Shown one piece after another: positions 1-7,738 of a stretch of DNA of 64,000 bases. Below the pieces are notes generated by a model, which saw only the letters and a program-made list of their open reading frames with translations, ran no database searches and was not told the origin of the DNA. The DNA comes from an uncultured Bacteroides sp. (GTDB lineage Bacteria > Bacteroidota > Bacteroidia > Bacteroidales > UBA932), in the NCBI GenBank assembly GCA_900546925.1, contig UREV01000007.1:1-64000 (forward strand). Direction: 5' to 3'. Made by a program: the position numbers and the translations under genes. Numbering within the stretch: position 1 is the first letter of the stretch; each line of letters begins with the position of its first letter.

Positions 1-62
1 AATTATATAACTTTGACTTCGGAAGTCGTTGCACTTCCATTTAGAATTCAGCAAATATAAAA

Positions 63-1367
63 ATGAATTTAGGAATGAAGATATTTGATTTGACCCGAGG
101 AAAGTATCCTCAAATGTATGACGGACCAAAAATGTACGATCTTGATGAGTTCTTACCTTTTGTCCATTCTTTTGTAGACAATCTTGATGTTGTTTCGCTT
201 TTAATCAATATTCCTGTTTTTCTGGTAGAAAGTACAATGGGAGATGAGTATATAAGCGTCCCTGAAACCGGATGTAGTATCCGAGTGCCAAAGGATGTGA
301 ATTATTGTCCATTAAACAAAGATCTTGATATTGACGAGTGGGTAAGATCTAAAGAATCTTCATACCGAGAATCTAATGAACCGACATCTGTAGTGATCAG
401 CGATCTTCTAGGCGTATATATTTTCGAAAGCAATAACGCTCTTATGCCACGCAAGATATTTATTTGGATGGATAAGATTCAGAGGATTGTAAATGCTACA
501 ACCACAGCCGGACAATCAAAATCAAGTAATGCTGCGGCATTGTTTGATCTGGTTCTTTATCACGAACTATCACATGGACTGATGGATGTAGAATTATATG
601 ATAAAGTTCCTGCGTCTAACTTTAATTATTCTGATTATGTATATCAATGTATAGAAGAATCATATGCCAATGCAATCTCATTGACTATACTCAAGAAGAA
701 AGGTCTCATGATGCAAAAGTCAACAGAGCATTTTGTCAAGGATTTTGTGTTGAAGCAAGGAGCTGGTTATAGCGATGGTTGGAACTTGTATTTGAATAAT
801 ATGTGTTATCGTGAGGTAGAGCAATGGATGTATGCAAAGGTTTTGTTTAATAACGATGTTGCCCATCAGATAGGACTGTTTTGGTTGGGAAATTTTAAAA
901 ATCTGTTTTTCGTTGAAACTGTAGGTCACAATGGTTGGCGAGTGGTAAAAGATAGGTATGACAAATGGACAATGACCGATTGGAATACATTGAAGCCTGT
1001 CGTTGGGTTTAAACAATATGATTCTTTCTGGAGTTTCGATGAATATGGACTGTGCATGGTGCGCATAGACCAGGAAAAAGGATATCTATATGGTTTCGTT
1101 AACGAGTCAGGTGTCGAGCAAGTACCGGTTCAATATGATCATATTTATGGATTTGACAATGGCCTTGCTGTAGCCAAAAAGTGTGGTCAATATGGCGTGA
1201 TAGATACAGAAAATAATGTCAAGATTCCATTTGGATTGCCGTATGAAGAAGTTCGAGGATTCAGGAAAGGTAGAGCAGCAGTGAAGGATGGGTCAGGATT
1301 ATGGGGAGTCATTGACATATACGGAAATTTGATAGTTCCGTGCGTGCACGAAAACATACAGTTGTAA
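63..1367 (+). CDS. HExxH zinc-metallopeptidase-like protein with C-terminal WG repeats
   Basis: This 434-residue protein has no signal peptide that I can see, so it is probably cytoplasmic. A helix around residues 160-172 carries HELSH (H167, E168, H171). About 30 residues later EESYAN (E198/E199) supplies a plausible third zinc ligand, the pattern of gluzincin-type peptidases. From about residue 325 to the end there are three WG-type beta repeats (blocks like YGVIDTE and LWGVIDIYG), a module usually associated with protein-protein contacts. A TAACTTTG promoter box sits at 8-15, about 48 bp before the ATG. An in-frame ATG at 75 is an alternative start. The gene is AT-rich compared with the radical SAM genes downstream, and an IS element begins 22 bp after its stop. 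Peptidase activity and target are inference. Confidence 0.7.
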   Translation: MNLGMKIFDLTRGKYPQMYDGPKMYDLDEFLPFVHSFVDNLDVVSLLINIPVFLVESTMGDEYISVPETGCSIRVPKDVNYCPLNKDLDIDEWVRSKESSYRESNEPTSVVISDLLGVYIFESNNALMPRKIFIWMDKIQRIVNATTTAGQSKSSNAAALFDLVLYHELSHGLMDVELYDKVPASNFNYSDYVYQCIEESYANAISLTILKKKGLMMQKSTEHFVKDFVLKQGAGYSDGWNLYLNNMCYREVEQWMYAKVLFNNDVAHQIGLFWLGNFKNLFFVETVGHNGWRVVKDRYDKWTMTDWNTLKPVVGFKQYDSFWSFDEYGLCMVRIDQEKGYLYGFVNESGVEQVPVQYDHIYGFDNGLAVAKKCGQYGVIDTENNVKIPFGLPYEEVRGFRKGRAAVKDGSGLWGVIDIYGNLIVPCVHENIQL

Positions 1368-1389
1368 ACGCGTTAGAGATATTGTATTA

Positions 1390-1406
1390 CCCTGAAAAAA
1401 GTTGAC
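1390..1406. repeat. Left terminal inverted repeat of the IS3 element
   Basis: CCCTGAAAAAAGTTGAC pairs with the inverted right end CCCTGCAGAAAGTTGAC, with 2 mismatches. TTA lies immediately outside. Confidence 0.88.
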
Positions 1407-1423
1407 TGTTAAAAACACAGTTT

Positions 1424-1819
1424 ATGTTTTATTACAGGTCAACAAAAGTAGAGCAGTTCTATGATACTGCTATGGATCTTTATTTCAACAAAGGGGTCGG
1501 TGCAACGCAAATAGTTCGACAAATTCCTATCTCGAGATCCAATCTTTACAGATGGATTCGTAAATTTGCAGTTGAAAACGGATTGAAAGAACCGACCGAC
1601 ATGAGCAAAAACACCGCAAAAGGCCAGCCTGAAAGCACTCTCCCCGAGGGCCATAGCGGTTCTACGGATGACGTTCAGGTTCTTCGGGCACGCATTGATG
1701 AGCTGGAAAAGCAGCTCCGCTATGAGAAGATGCGTGCTGAGGCCTACAACACGATGATAGACCTCGCAGAGGATGCCTTCAAGGTGCCCATCAGAAAAAA
1801 ATCTGGCGCCAAACGGTAG
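1424..1819 (+). CDS. IS3-family transposase OrfA
   Basis: The 131-residue OrfA has an N-terminal helix-turn-helix region (about residues 10-50, with ISRSNLYRWIRKF typical of IS3 recognition helices). A leucine-zipper-like coiled coil follows at about residues 83-115, where VLRARIDELEKQL gives the heptads. It binds the element ends and multimerises. A heptamer A AAA AAA at 1795-1801 lies in the exact X XXY YYZ phase for -1 frameshifting, seven codons before the stop. After slippage the ribosome would continue into OrfB to make the active OrfAB transposase. OrfA alone ends at 1819 and typically represses transposition in this family. Confidence 0.92.
   Translation: MFYYRSTKVEQFYDTAMDLYFNKGVGATQIVRQIPISRSNLYRWIRKFAVENGLKEPTDMSKNTAKGQPESTLPEGHSGSTDDVQVLRARIDELEKQLRYEKMRAEAYNTMIDLAEDAFKVPIRKKSGAKR
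1795..1801 (+). promoter_or_regulatory. Programmed -1 ribosomal frameshift site of the IS
   Basis: Seven consecutive A residues are read in the OrfA frame as A-AAA-AAA. The -1 frame is open from 1801 straight into the OrfB frame (reading I-W-R-Q-T-V-E-T), which supports an OrfAB fusion product. Confidence 0.85.
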
Positions 1820-1854
1820 AGACCCTGCATGCGAAGGACTCCAAGCTATATCCG

Positions 1855-2844
1855 GTGGAGCCCCTGAGCAAACTGTTTGGCAAGTCAAAGCAGGCATATT
1901 ACAAGTACGATGAGAACGTGGTCCTCCGCAAAGCAGCGCGGGAGGCGTTTGTGATTGAGTACGTCAGAGGCATAAGGGCCATCGACCCCGGAATTGGCGG
2001 CCCGAAGCTCTGGTTGATGTATAAGCGTGAGTTCGGGGATAACGATACCGTAGGCCGGGATACCTTCGAAGATATCCTGGACAGGAATAACCTCAAGGTG
2101 CGCATCCGCATCCGCAAACCAAAGACGACAGACTCCCGCCACGGTCTTCCTACGTTCCCGAACATTACCAAGGAACTCATCCCGACCAGACCTAACCAAC
2201 TGTGGGTCAGCGATATCACATACATACCAATATGGGTTGATGACATTACATATATCTTCTGCTACTTATCCATTATTCTCGATGCCTACACCGAGGAAAT
2301 CATCGGCTGGAGCGTCGGACCTACACTGGAGATCGTTTACCCTTTGGAAGCCCTTGAGATGGCTCTCAAACGCCTTGATGGCCTCGAAAAGATTGACCTT
2401 ATCCATCATTCAGACCGCGGCGTTCAGTACGCCAGCAGCGAGTATGTGCATCTCTTGCAAAAGAACCATATCAAGATCAGTATGACCGAGACCGGAGACC
2501 CCAAAGAAAACGCTCAGGCGGAGCGCATCAACAATACGATGAAGAATGAACTGCTCAAAGGCAAACGCTTCACTGACATTGATCAAGTGCGTGCTGCCGT
2601 AGCCAAAGCTGTTGACTTCTATAACTTCCGTCGCCCCCACATGAGCATCAACATGATGACCCCGGCCGAGGCGGCCTTTTGTGAAGGCGTTCTGGAGAAG
2701 TGGTGGATCAGCTATCGGGAGAAGGCCGTCCGGGCTATCTTGGAGAGGCATGCTTTGGAAAGTGACGGGAAAACAGTATCTTTGTCTGCCGTTCCTGGGT
2801 CTCTTTCCGGCCTACGGCCTCCAGTCAACCCAGGAACGCGATAA
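1855..2844 (+). CDS. IS3-family transposase OrfB (DDE integrase core)
   Basis: OrfB carries the catalytic domain that cuts and joins DNA at the element ends. The integrase core shows the first Asp in WVSDITYI, the second in HHSDRGVQY, and the Glu in ENAQAERINNTMKNE, with the family-typical Lys after it. A HTH_21-like N-terminus (LFGKSKQAYYKY) precedes the core. The reported start is a GTG at 1855, but the frame is open upstream to 1801. It is therefore probably expressed mainly as the downstream half of the frameshifted OrfAB protein rather than from its own start. The 329 residues plus the upstream extension are normal for the family, and no disruption is seen. Confidence 0.92.
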   Translation: MEPLSKLFGKSKQAYYKYDENVVLRKAAREAFVIEYVRGIRAIDPGIGGPKLWLMYKREFGDNDTVGRDTFEDILDRNNLKVRIRIRKPKTTDSRHGLPTFPNITKELIPTRPNQLWVSDITYIPIWVDDITYIFCYLSIILDAYTEEIIGWSVGPTLEIVYPLEALEMALKRLDGLEKIDLIHHSDRGVQYASSEYVHLLQKNHIKISMTETGDPKENAQAERINNTMKNELLKGKRFTDIDQVRAAVAKAVDFYNFRRPHMSINMMTPAEAAFCEGVLEKWWISYREKAVRAILERHALESDGKTVSLSAVPGSLSGLRPPVNPGTR

Positions 2845-2854
2845 GGACCGGATA

Positions 2855-2966
2855 AGTCAACAAAAAACAGCGATATTGACGACAAGTCAACATAAATCAG
2901 CGATAAGTTAAATCCAGGTCAACTTTCTGCAGGGTTAATACGCCAAAAAAGTCAACCTAAATCAGG
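2855..2966. repeat. Four regularly spaced GTCAAC-N6-CAG sites spanning the IS right end
   Basis: Copies of GTCAAC-N6-CAG begin at 2856, 2886, 2918 and 2951, giving spacings of 30, 32 and 33 bp. The third copy is the right terminal inverted repeat itself and the fourth lies outside the TTA duplication. The left terminal repeat contains the same motif in inverse orientation (1392-1406). They look like iterated transposase-binding sites. Confidence 0.7.
2918..2934. repeat. Right terminal inverted repeat of the IS3 element
   Basis: GTCAACTTTCTGCAGGG is the inverse of the left end with 2 mismatches, followed directly by TTA (2935-2937). Confidence 0.88.
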
Positions 2967-2995
2967 AAAAGACAAATATTGAAAACCAATAAAAT

Positions 2996-3457
2996 ATGAA
3001 AGCGATGAAACAAATTGAGACAATTGCGAAAGGTCAGAACTTTGAAGCCGTCAACATCGGCTCATGGGATGAGGTTATCGGTTACGAACTCCCGATGGGA
3101 CCGAATGTCCTTCATGGGAAAGTGTTCGTCGGGCAAGCCGTTGGTGCGACAGGCAGCGAACTCAGTTTCCAGACGCTTGCCCCCGGTCAGGACAGCGGCT
3201 TCCTCCATACTCACAAGACGCATGAGGAGCTTTATATCATTATCAAGGGTGAAGGCCTGTACCAGGTTGACGGCGAAATCTTCCCTGTCCTCGAAGGATC
3301 CGTTATCCGTGTATCGCCCGATGGCAAGCGGGCCTTGAAGAACAATGGCAAGGAGAACATGACGATGTTGTGCATCCAATACAAGGCCAATGCTTTCGGA
3401 GAGACCGACAGCCCCGGGGCGGACGGCAATATCCTCCGGGAACCTCTTAACTGGTAA
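2996..3457 (+). CDS. Small cupin-domain protein
   Basis: This 153-residue single-domain cupin has the first metal-binding motif around residues 68-84 (H71, H73, E77/E78 in LHTHKTHEELY, then GEG). The second motif is degenerate: RVSPDGKRALKNNG has a basic residue where the usual His sits. It may therefore bind metal with fewer ligands or only bind a small molecule. It is the first gene of a tight trio. Its TAA is 2 bp before the ATG of a radical SAM gene, which is followed after 6 bp by a second radical SAM gene. The gene lies just right of the IS, so the IS end could affect its promoter. The substrate is unknown. Confidence 0.8.
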   Translation: MKAMKQIETIAKGQNFEAVNIGSWDEVIGYELPMGPNVLHGKVFVGQAVGATGSELSFQTLAPGQDSGFLHTHKTHEELYIIIKGEGLYQVDGEIFPVLEGSVIRVSPDGKRALKNNGKENMTMLCIQYKANAFGETDSPGADGNILREPLNW

Positions 3458-3459
3458 TC

Positions 3460-4341
3460 ATGGCGACTGTCACAACACTGGCCTATAAGGACGTCAAGAC
3501 CGTCATGACCAAATCTTCCCTTCCAGTGGGGGGATACTCCGTCAATCCTTATGTAGGCTGCCCGCATGCTTGCCGGTACTGCTACGCCTCATTCATGAAA
3601 CGCTTTACCGGCCATACGGAAAAATGGGGTACGTTCCTTGACGTGAAGAGTTGGCCCAGAATCACGGATCCTCACAAATACGACGGACAGCGTATCGTCA
3701 TAGGCTCTGTTACCGATGGTTATAACGAGTACGAGGCTACTTATAAGCGTACCCGGATGCTGCTGGAGCAGCTTCGGGGCTCGTCGGCGGAGATTATGGT
3801 CACCACCAAGTCAGACCTGGTCCTGCGGGATATCGACCTTCTGAAGACTTTTCCCAAGGTGACGATTTCCTGGTCGGTCAACACCCTGGACGAGCACTTC
3901 AAGGACGATATGGATGATGCCCCCAGCATCGAACGCCGCCTGGCTGCTATGAAAAAGTTCCACGACGAGGGAATCCGCACCGTCTGCTTCGTTTCGCCCA
4001 TTTTCCCGGGCATCACAGATGTACCGGCCATCATCGGACGCGTAAAGGATCAGGCTGACCTCATCTGGCTGGAGAACCTGAACCTCCGCGGCCAGTTCAA
4101 GGGTGAGATCATGCGCTACATTGACGAAAAGTATCTCCATCTGGTTCCGCTGTACGACGAAATCTACAACAAGGGGAAGCGCGGCTATTGGCAGGATCTG
4201 GAGGCGCAGGTGAAGCAAATATGCATCGACAATGATTTTCCGTACTTGAGAAACGATCTTCCTTACGGGCGAAGCAAGCCAGGTAAACCGGTCATCGTCA
4301 ACTATTTCTACCACGAGGAAATCCGCCTGAACAATAAATAG
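3460..4341 (+). CDS. Radical SAM protein, SplB-like (mobile pair protein A-like)
   Basis: This 293-residue radical SAM enzyme belongs to the SplB-like (COG1533) group. CPHACRYC supplies the three cysteines (C34, C38, C41) for the [4Fe-4S] cluster that cleaves S-adenosylmethionine. A TIM-barrel-like core follows with GSVTDGYNEYE and VTISWSVNTLDE segments. It is followed after 6 bp by a second, different radical SAM gene and preceded by a cupin. From memory, NCBI/TIGRFAM describes a 'radical SAM mobile pair' A/B that travels between genomes, and this gene matches the A-like member in size and setting. No substrate is known and I infer none. GC content is clearly higher than in the gene at 63-1367, consistent with transfer. 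Confidence 0.82.
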   Translation: MATVTTLAYKDVKTVMTKSSLPVGGYSVNPYVGCPHACRYCYASFMKRFTGHTEKWGTFLDVKSWPRITDPHKYDGQRIVIGSVTDGYNEYEATYKRTRMLLEQLRGSSAEIMVTTKSDLVLRDIDLLKTFPKVTISWSVNTLDEHFKDDMDDAPSIERRLAAMKKFHDEGIRTVCFVSPIFPGITDVPAIIGRVKDQADLIWLENLNLRGQFKGEIMRYIDEKYLHLVPLYDEIYNKGKRGYWQDLEAQVKQICIDNDFPYLRNDLPYGRSKPGKPVIVNYFYHEEIRLNNK

Positions 4342-4347
4342 CCGTCC

Positions 4348-5010
4348 ATGTCCGTCTGTATAAAATCCTTGATCAAAAACGTCAACCTGATTGTCGGTTG
4401 TGACATCGGTTGTCCTTATTGCTATGCCAGAAACAACTGCCGGCGTTTCCATATGACCGACGACTTCTCCAAGCCCGTATTCTTCAGGAACAAGCTCCAT
4501 ATCCTGGACAACAAGCAGCCTCACGTATGGTTTATGACCGGTCTCAGCGACTTTACTGGATGGCTGCCCGAGTGGCGGGAGGAGATCTTCGAACGGATGA
4601 AAGCCAATCCGCAGCATCAGTATGTTTTCCTGACCAAGCGGCCGGAGCGGATCGACTTTGAGACGGACTTCGACAATGCCTGGATTGGCGTTACCGTAAC
4701 CCATCGAAATGAGTTGCACCGTATTGCAGATCTTCGTGAGCACATCAAATGCAGGCATTACCATGTCACATTCGAGCCGATGTTCTCTCCGATGCCGGAG
4801 GACATGGATTTGCAGGGCATCGATTGGGTGGTAGTTGGCACGGAGACCGGGAAGAGAAGAGGGAAATGCGACTCAAAGCCAGCGTGGGTGGAGAACATCC
4901 TTCACCAAACATCTATGAGGGGTATTCCGACTTTTATGAAGGAAGATCTTGTCCCGATTATGGGCGAAGATAGAATGATCCAGCAGCTACCAAAGGCGTT
5001 TGTCATGTAA
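4348..5010 (+). CDS. Radical SAM / DUF5131-like protein (mobile pair protein B-like)
   Basis: This 220-residue protein has the CDIGCPYC cluster (C18, C22, C25) near its N-terminus. Blocks typical of DUF5131 (phage Gp37/Gp68-like) proteins follow: WFMTGLSDFTG, YVFLTKRPERI, WIGVTVTHRNE and VVVGTETGK. It is translated right behind the SplB-like radical SAM gene and is probably its functional partner. Both lie in a block containing an IS and an integrase. It is shorter than stand-alone DUF5131 proteins as I recall them, but the frame is intact. Biochemical role unknown. Confidence 0.8.
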   Translation: MSVCIKSLIKNVNLIVGCDIGCPYCYARNNCRRFHMTDDFSKPVFFRNKLHILDNKQPHVWFMTGLSDFTGWLPEWREEIFERMKANPQHQYVFLTKRPERIDFETDFDNAWIGVTVTHRNELHRIADLREHIKCRHYHVTFEPMFSPMPEDMDLQGIDWVVVGTETGKRRGKCDSKPAWVENILHQTSMRGIPTFMKEDLVPIMGEDRMIQQLPKAFVM

Positions 5011-5419
5011 TTAATACTCAAAGTTATAACTATTCTGGTGGGAAACGGCAATGATATGATGGTTTAGAGGCCATATAACGTCAGGCTTAATTGGAGCGAA
5101 GCGAAGGAGGTCCTCAGACCGCACGGCGAAGACCAGATGGACCCCCTCAAAAGCGGAGAAACGAAAGAGGCTGACCTAAGTCAATTTGACTTTTGGGTCA
5201 GCCTCCTGTGGGTACGCGGCCCGAGGGACAGACTGGTGCCGGCTTGCCGGACGCTTGGTCGGAGCATGGGTTGAGGTTAGGAAGACACCGAGAAATTCGG
5301 ATTTAGCAAACTGAATTCTATGCCCGGGCCTATCCTATTGTGCGCTATGCTTTCGTGCCGGTAATCATATCGCCACGGAGATTCAACCACGTTCCCGGTT
5401 GATTGGAATAATCCTGTTT
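5011..5419. other. 409-bp intergenic region between convergent genes
   Basis: No credible ORF is seen. The region is GC-rich in its first half and contains one long hairpin (5167-5205, listed separately). It lies at the distal end of the integrase operon, where an attachment site could sit, but I found no direct repeat that identifies one. Confidence 0.5.
5167..5205. terminator. Long symmetrical hairpin between convergent transcripts
   Basis: A perfect 10-bp stem GAGGCTGACC/GGTCAGCCTC (5167-5176 with 5196-5205) encloses the palindrome AAGTCAA-T-TTGACTT (5178-5192). It lies between the radical SAM gene and the convergent integrase gene and could stop transcription in both directions. There is no T-run, so a role in recombination is an alternative. 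Confidence 0.5.
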
Positions 5420-6571
5420 TTACCTGAATAATTCTTTGACTTTGGAGAGCAGCCTCTTTAATCTGGACGGTTGGAGATGCAGACTGTCAGCTGCCTTTCT
5501 GGCCAGTGCATCGGAATTGCAGATGTATTGCGCAGTCGTTCCCGGATGCAGATGAATCATTAGATTCTGGATGGTGTACAGGCTGTTGCCATTCTCGTGC
5601 AGGAGGGTCGCATAGGTGTGTCGGAGGGTGTGGAACGAGACGGGCTTGCTGATTCCGGCATCGGTCACCCATTTCTTGAAAGTGATTGTGGTCATGCTTA
5701 AGGTAAGTCCCTTGAAAATCAGCCCGTCTCCCACCGGTCCACACGCATCCATGGCTTCTGCGGAAACTGGATGATGTGAGACAGCCCCGGTCTTCTTCGT
5801 CACTATCCTGAACGTCGGCTTTCCGTGGTAGTCTTTCTCGTAGTCCTTCCATTCCAATGCGAGTATATCACCCCTACGCAGTCCCGAAAGCACAGCAAAA
5901 ATGGACGCTCGCCTCAATACCTCATATTTGCACGGGGTCTTGAACAACCTGTCCAGCTCTTCGTAGTTCAGGCTGGTCATGATTTTCTTTTCCGCCCTGA
6001 TTCCGGAAACGCATTCAGCAAGGTTGCTGCTGATTGCATTGTCGTTGTACGCAATCTTCAGGATATACAGAAACATGTCATAGTATGACGATGCCGTAGT
6101 CTTGCTGAGCGGTTTACGGGTCGTCTTGCTTTGTGCTGCATGCAACAGGTAATGCCTGAACTGCTCGCACATCGTCACGGACAATTGTTCAAACGTGCAG
6201 TATCCGTTGCAGAACTGATAAAAGTGCTTGAATACACTATGGTAGGTGTTGTTCTTCAGCATGCAGCGTTCCTCAAAATATTGGAGGAAATCTCCCTTTA
6301 TCAATGCGGCCTTCTTGGTGATTCCGTAGTATGCAGAACTTATGTCAATCATTCTTTTCGTCCTTATCTGGCGTGCGAGTTCCATCATCTCGTCATTGTG
6401 CTGCCTGTCTGCAAGCGTTTCAGGCCGGTCGTAAACATACAGGTAGAGTGTCTCATGTCGGACCATTCTTTTCTTTATCCGGTCAAAAACGCCCGGATAG
6501 TAGTCAAGGTAAAGGCTCGAACGTCCATTGGAAATCTGACGCTTGCGGATATTTATTCTTGTGGCTTTCAT
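5420..6571 (-). CDS. Tyrosine site-specific recombinase (integrase)
   Basis: This 383-residue phage-integrase-family recombinase has an N-terminal SAM-like/core-binding region, seen in the segment up to about residue 190. The catalytic domain shows the first Arg in LSGLRRGD, HTLRH (H314, R317) and the nucleophile Y349 in TTAQY, so it should be active. Its ATG overlaps the stop of the upstream HTH gene (ATGA, 6568-6571), indicating translational coupling. Together with that DNA-binding partner it resembles integration modules of Bacteroidetes mobile elements. The tRNA-Leu at 8178-8260 lies upstream with its 3' end facing this block and is a natural target candidate, but the att site itself is not identified. 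Confidence 0.9.
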   Translation of the reverse strand: MKATRINIRKRQISNGRSSLYLDYYPGVFDRIKKRMVRHETLYLYVYDRPETLADRQHNDEMMELARQIRTKRMIDISSAYYGITKKAALIKGDFLQYFEERCMLKNNTYHSVFKHFYQFCNGYCTFEQLSVTMCEQFRHYLLHAAQSKTTRKPLSKTTASSYYDMFLYILKIAYNDNAISSNLAECVSGIRAEKKIMTSLNYEELDRLFKTPCKYEVLRRASIFAVLSGLRRGDILALEWKDYEKDYHGKPTFRIVTKKTGAVSHHPVSAEAMDACGPVGDGLIFKGLTLSMTTITFKKWVTDAGISKPVSFHTLRHTYATLLHENGNSLYTIQNLMIHLHPGTTAQYICNSDALARKAADSLHLQPSRLKRLLSKVKELFR

Positions 6572-7446
6572 AATTCTGCGGTTTTGGGTGTTCTGTCGTT
6601 GATGTGCGCCGCTTCTTCGAAGCGGTCCCGTTCAAATTTCAGGTCGCCGCTGATGACTTGTGATTGAATCTTCCCCTGCTTGAGGTAATGCCGCACCTGA
6701 TCGTAACTCATGCCGTAATCATTCATGGCTTCCTGCACTGAGCAGAAATAGCTGCCGCCGGAAGCCCCTTTTACGTTTATGATTTCCTGCCTTGAGTAGT
6801 ATGTCGTGTTGCCCGACGTCCTCCGAGTAATCTGGTTAACCGCCAGCTGAAGTCGCGCAAAGGACCTGTTCATGTGGAATTCATTGCAGACCTGCTCAAT
6901 GGTTATCCATCCTTTCTCGGGCAGTGTTACAGAGGTCTGTGCCCATACCTTGTCAAAGAGGATCTTGTCATAGTGCCTGATGCCGGAATGGCAGGTGTGA
7001 GTGATTCCGTTCCTCCTGAGAAAATTGAAAGTCCAGGATCTGGAGCGTCCGGTCATCTTCAGGATGTCGTTAAATGTGTAGAAATCGGCAGGGGAGAACA
7101 GCCTCTGCGCAATCATGGTGGATTCAATGTCTTCTCGACTGATTCTTGTGGCCCTGGATGACAGCCTCGTGGCCTTCAGGCGCCCGTCGTATATCATCCG
7201 ATAGACAGACATCCGGGACAGGCCCAAGATTGATGCGGTCTGTGTCACGCTGAAATAGCAGACCTCGGGCATGAGCCCATGGCTTCTCTCCAGTGTCTTG
7301 ACAGCATCGGATTTCCTCTTCTCCTTAAGCCTCATCTTGTAGGCGGCTCGTACGCAACTCTTGCTGCAGTAGCGGCGCAAATGAATAGGTGTTGTGAACT
7401 CTGTCCCGCAGAACTCACAATGTTTCGTGTAAGTGATCTTGTTCAT
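6568..7446 (-). CDS. Zinc-ribbon/helix-turn-helix DNA-binding protein of the integrase operon
   Basis: This 292-residue protein begins with a zinc-ribbon-like knuckle (CEFC near residues 10-13, then YCSKSC near 27-32). It contains at least one excisionase/MerR-type helix-turn-helix at about residues 65-112 (FSVTQTASILGLSRMSVYRMI followed by TRISREDIE). Two further HTH-like stretches occur (FNDILKMTGRSRSWTFNFL and TIEQVCNEFHMNRSFARLQ). It precedes and overlaps the integrase gene. A row of six 10-bp repeats lies 36-95 bp upstream of its start, suggesting that it binds there to repress its own operon or to act as a directionality factor. Both roles are inference. Confidence 0.78.
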   Translation of the reverse strand: MNKITYTKHCEFCGTEFTTPIHLRRYCSKSCVRAAYKMRLKEKRKSDAVKTLERSHGLMPEVCYFSVTQTASILGLSRMSVYRMIYDGRLKATRLSSRATRISREDIESTMIAQRLFSPADFYTFNDILKMTGRSRSWTFNFLRRNGITHTCHSGIRHYDKILFDKVWAQTSVTLPEKGWITIEQVCNEFHMNRSFARLQLAVNQITRRTSGNTTYYSRQEIINVKGASGGSYFCSVQEAMNDYGMSYDQVRHYLKQGKIQSQVISGDLKFERDRFEEAAHINDRTPKTAEL

Positions 7447-7481
7447 ACCTTCTATGCTTGATTGGTTGATGCCTCAAATGA

Positions 7482-7541
7482 TGTCACGCATTGTCACAGT
7501 ATGTCACACGGTGTATCACGGTGTCACACAATGTCCACAAA
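7482..7541. repeat. Six tandem 10-bp phased TGTCAC-type iterons
   Basis: Units begin with TGT at 7482, 7492, 7502, 7512, 7522 and 7532, exactly 10 bp apart. Four are TGTCAC; the others are TGTATCAC and TGTCCAC. The spacing is about one helical turn, so a protein could occupy one face of the DNA cooperatively. The array is upstream of the HTH-integrase operon. Confidence 0.88.
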
Positions 7542-7738
7542 TTCACCCTCGATGTAACATACGTTCGAAAAGGTATTGTTTAGTCGTTACAATTTTGCAT
7601 ATTTGCAATAGTTGTCTTTTTCTAGATGGCGGGACCTTGCCAAACGTCTCAGATTGCATCACGCGATGAGGTGTAAACTTTTCTGTTCACAGAAAGAACT
7701 TGATTGTTTCTGGACATAATTAAAGTATATTTAATATT

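Larger units (their letters stand above)
1390..2934 (+). mobile_element. Complete IS3-family insertion sequence
   Basis: The element is 1545 bp and has terminal inverted repeats at 1390-1406 and 2918-2934 that match at 15 of 17 positions. It is flanked on both sides by TTA (1387-1389 and 2935-2937), a 3-bp target duplication typical of IS3 elements. Inside are two overlapping-type reading frames, OrfA and OrfB, joined by a slippery A-run. Both frames are open and the DDE residues are present, so it looks intact and possibly active. Size, 3-bp duplication and ORF layout fit the IS150-like subgroup, but I cannot assign the subgroup without a database search. Confidence 0.92.

Noticed and set aside
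3811..4764. 317-residue antisense ORF across both radical SAM genes
   Set aside because: The plus-strand frames carry clear conserved motifs; the antisense frame has no recognisable domain and is a by-product of GC-rich codon use.
7482..7541. CRISPR array
   Set aside because: Units are 10 bp without spacers; this is a protein-binding iteron array, not CRISPR.
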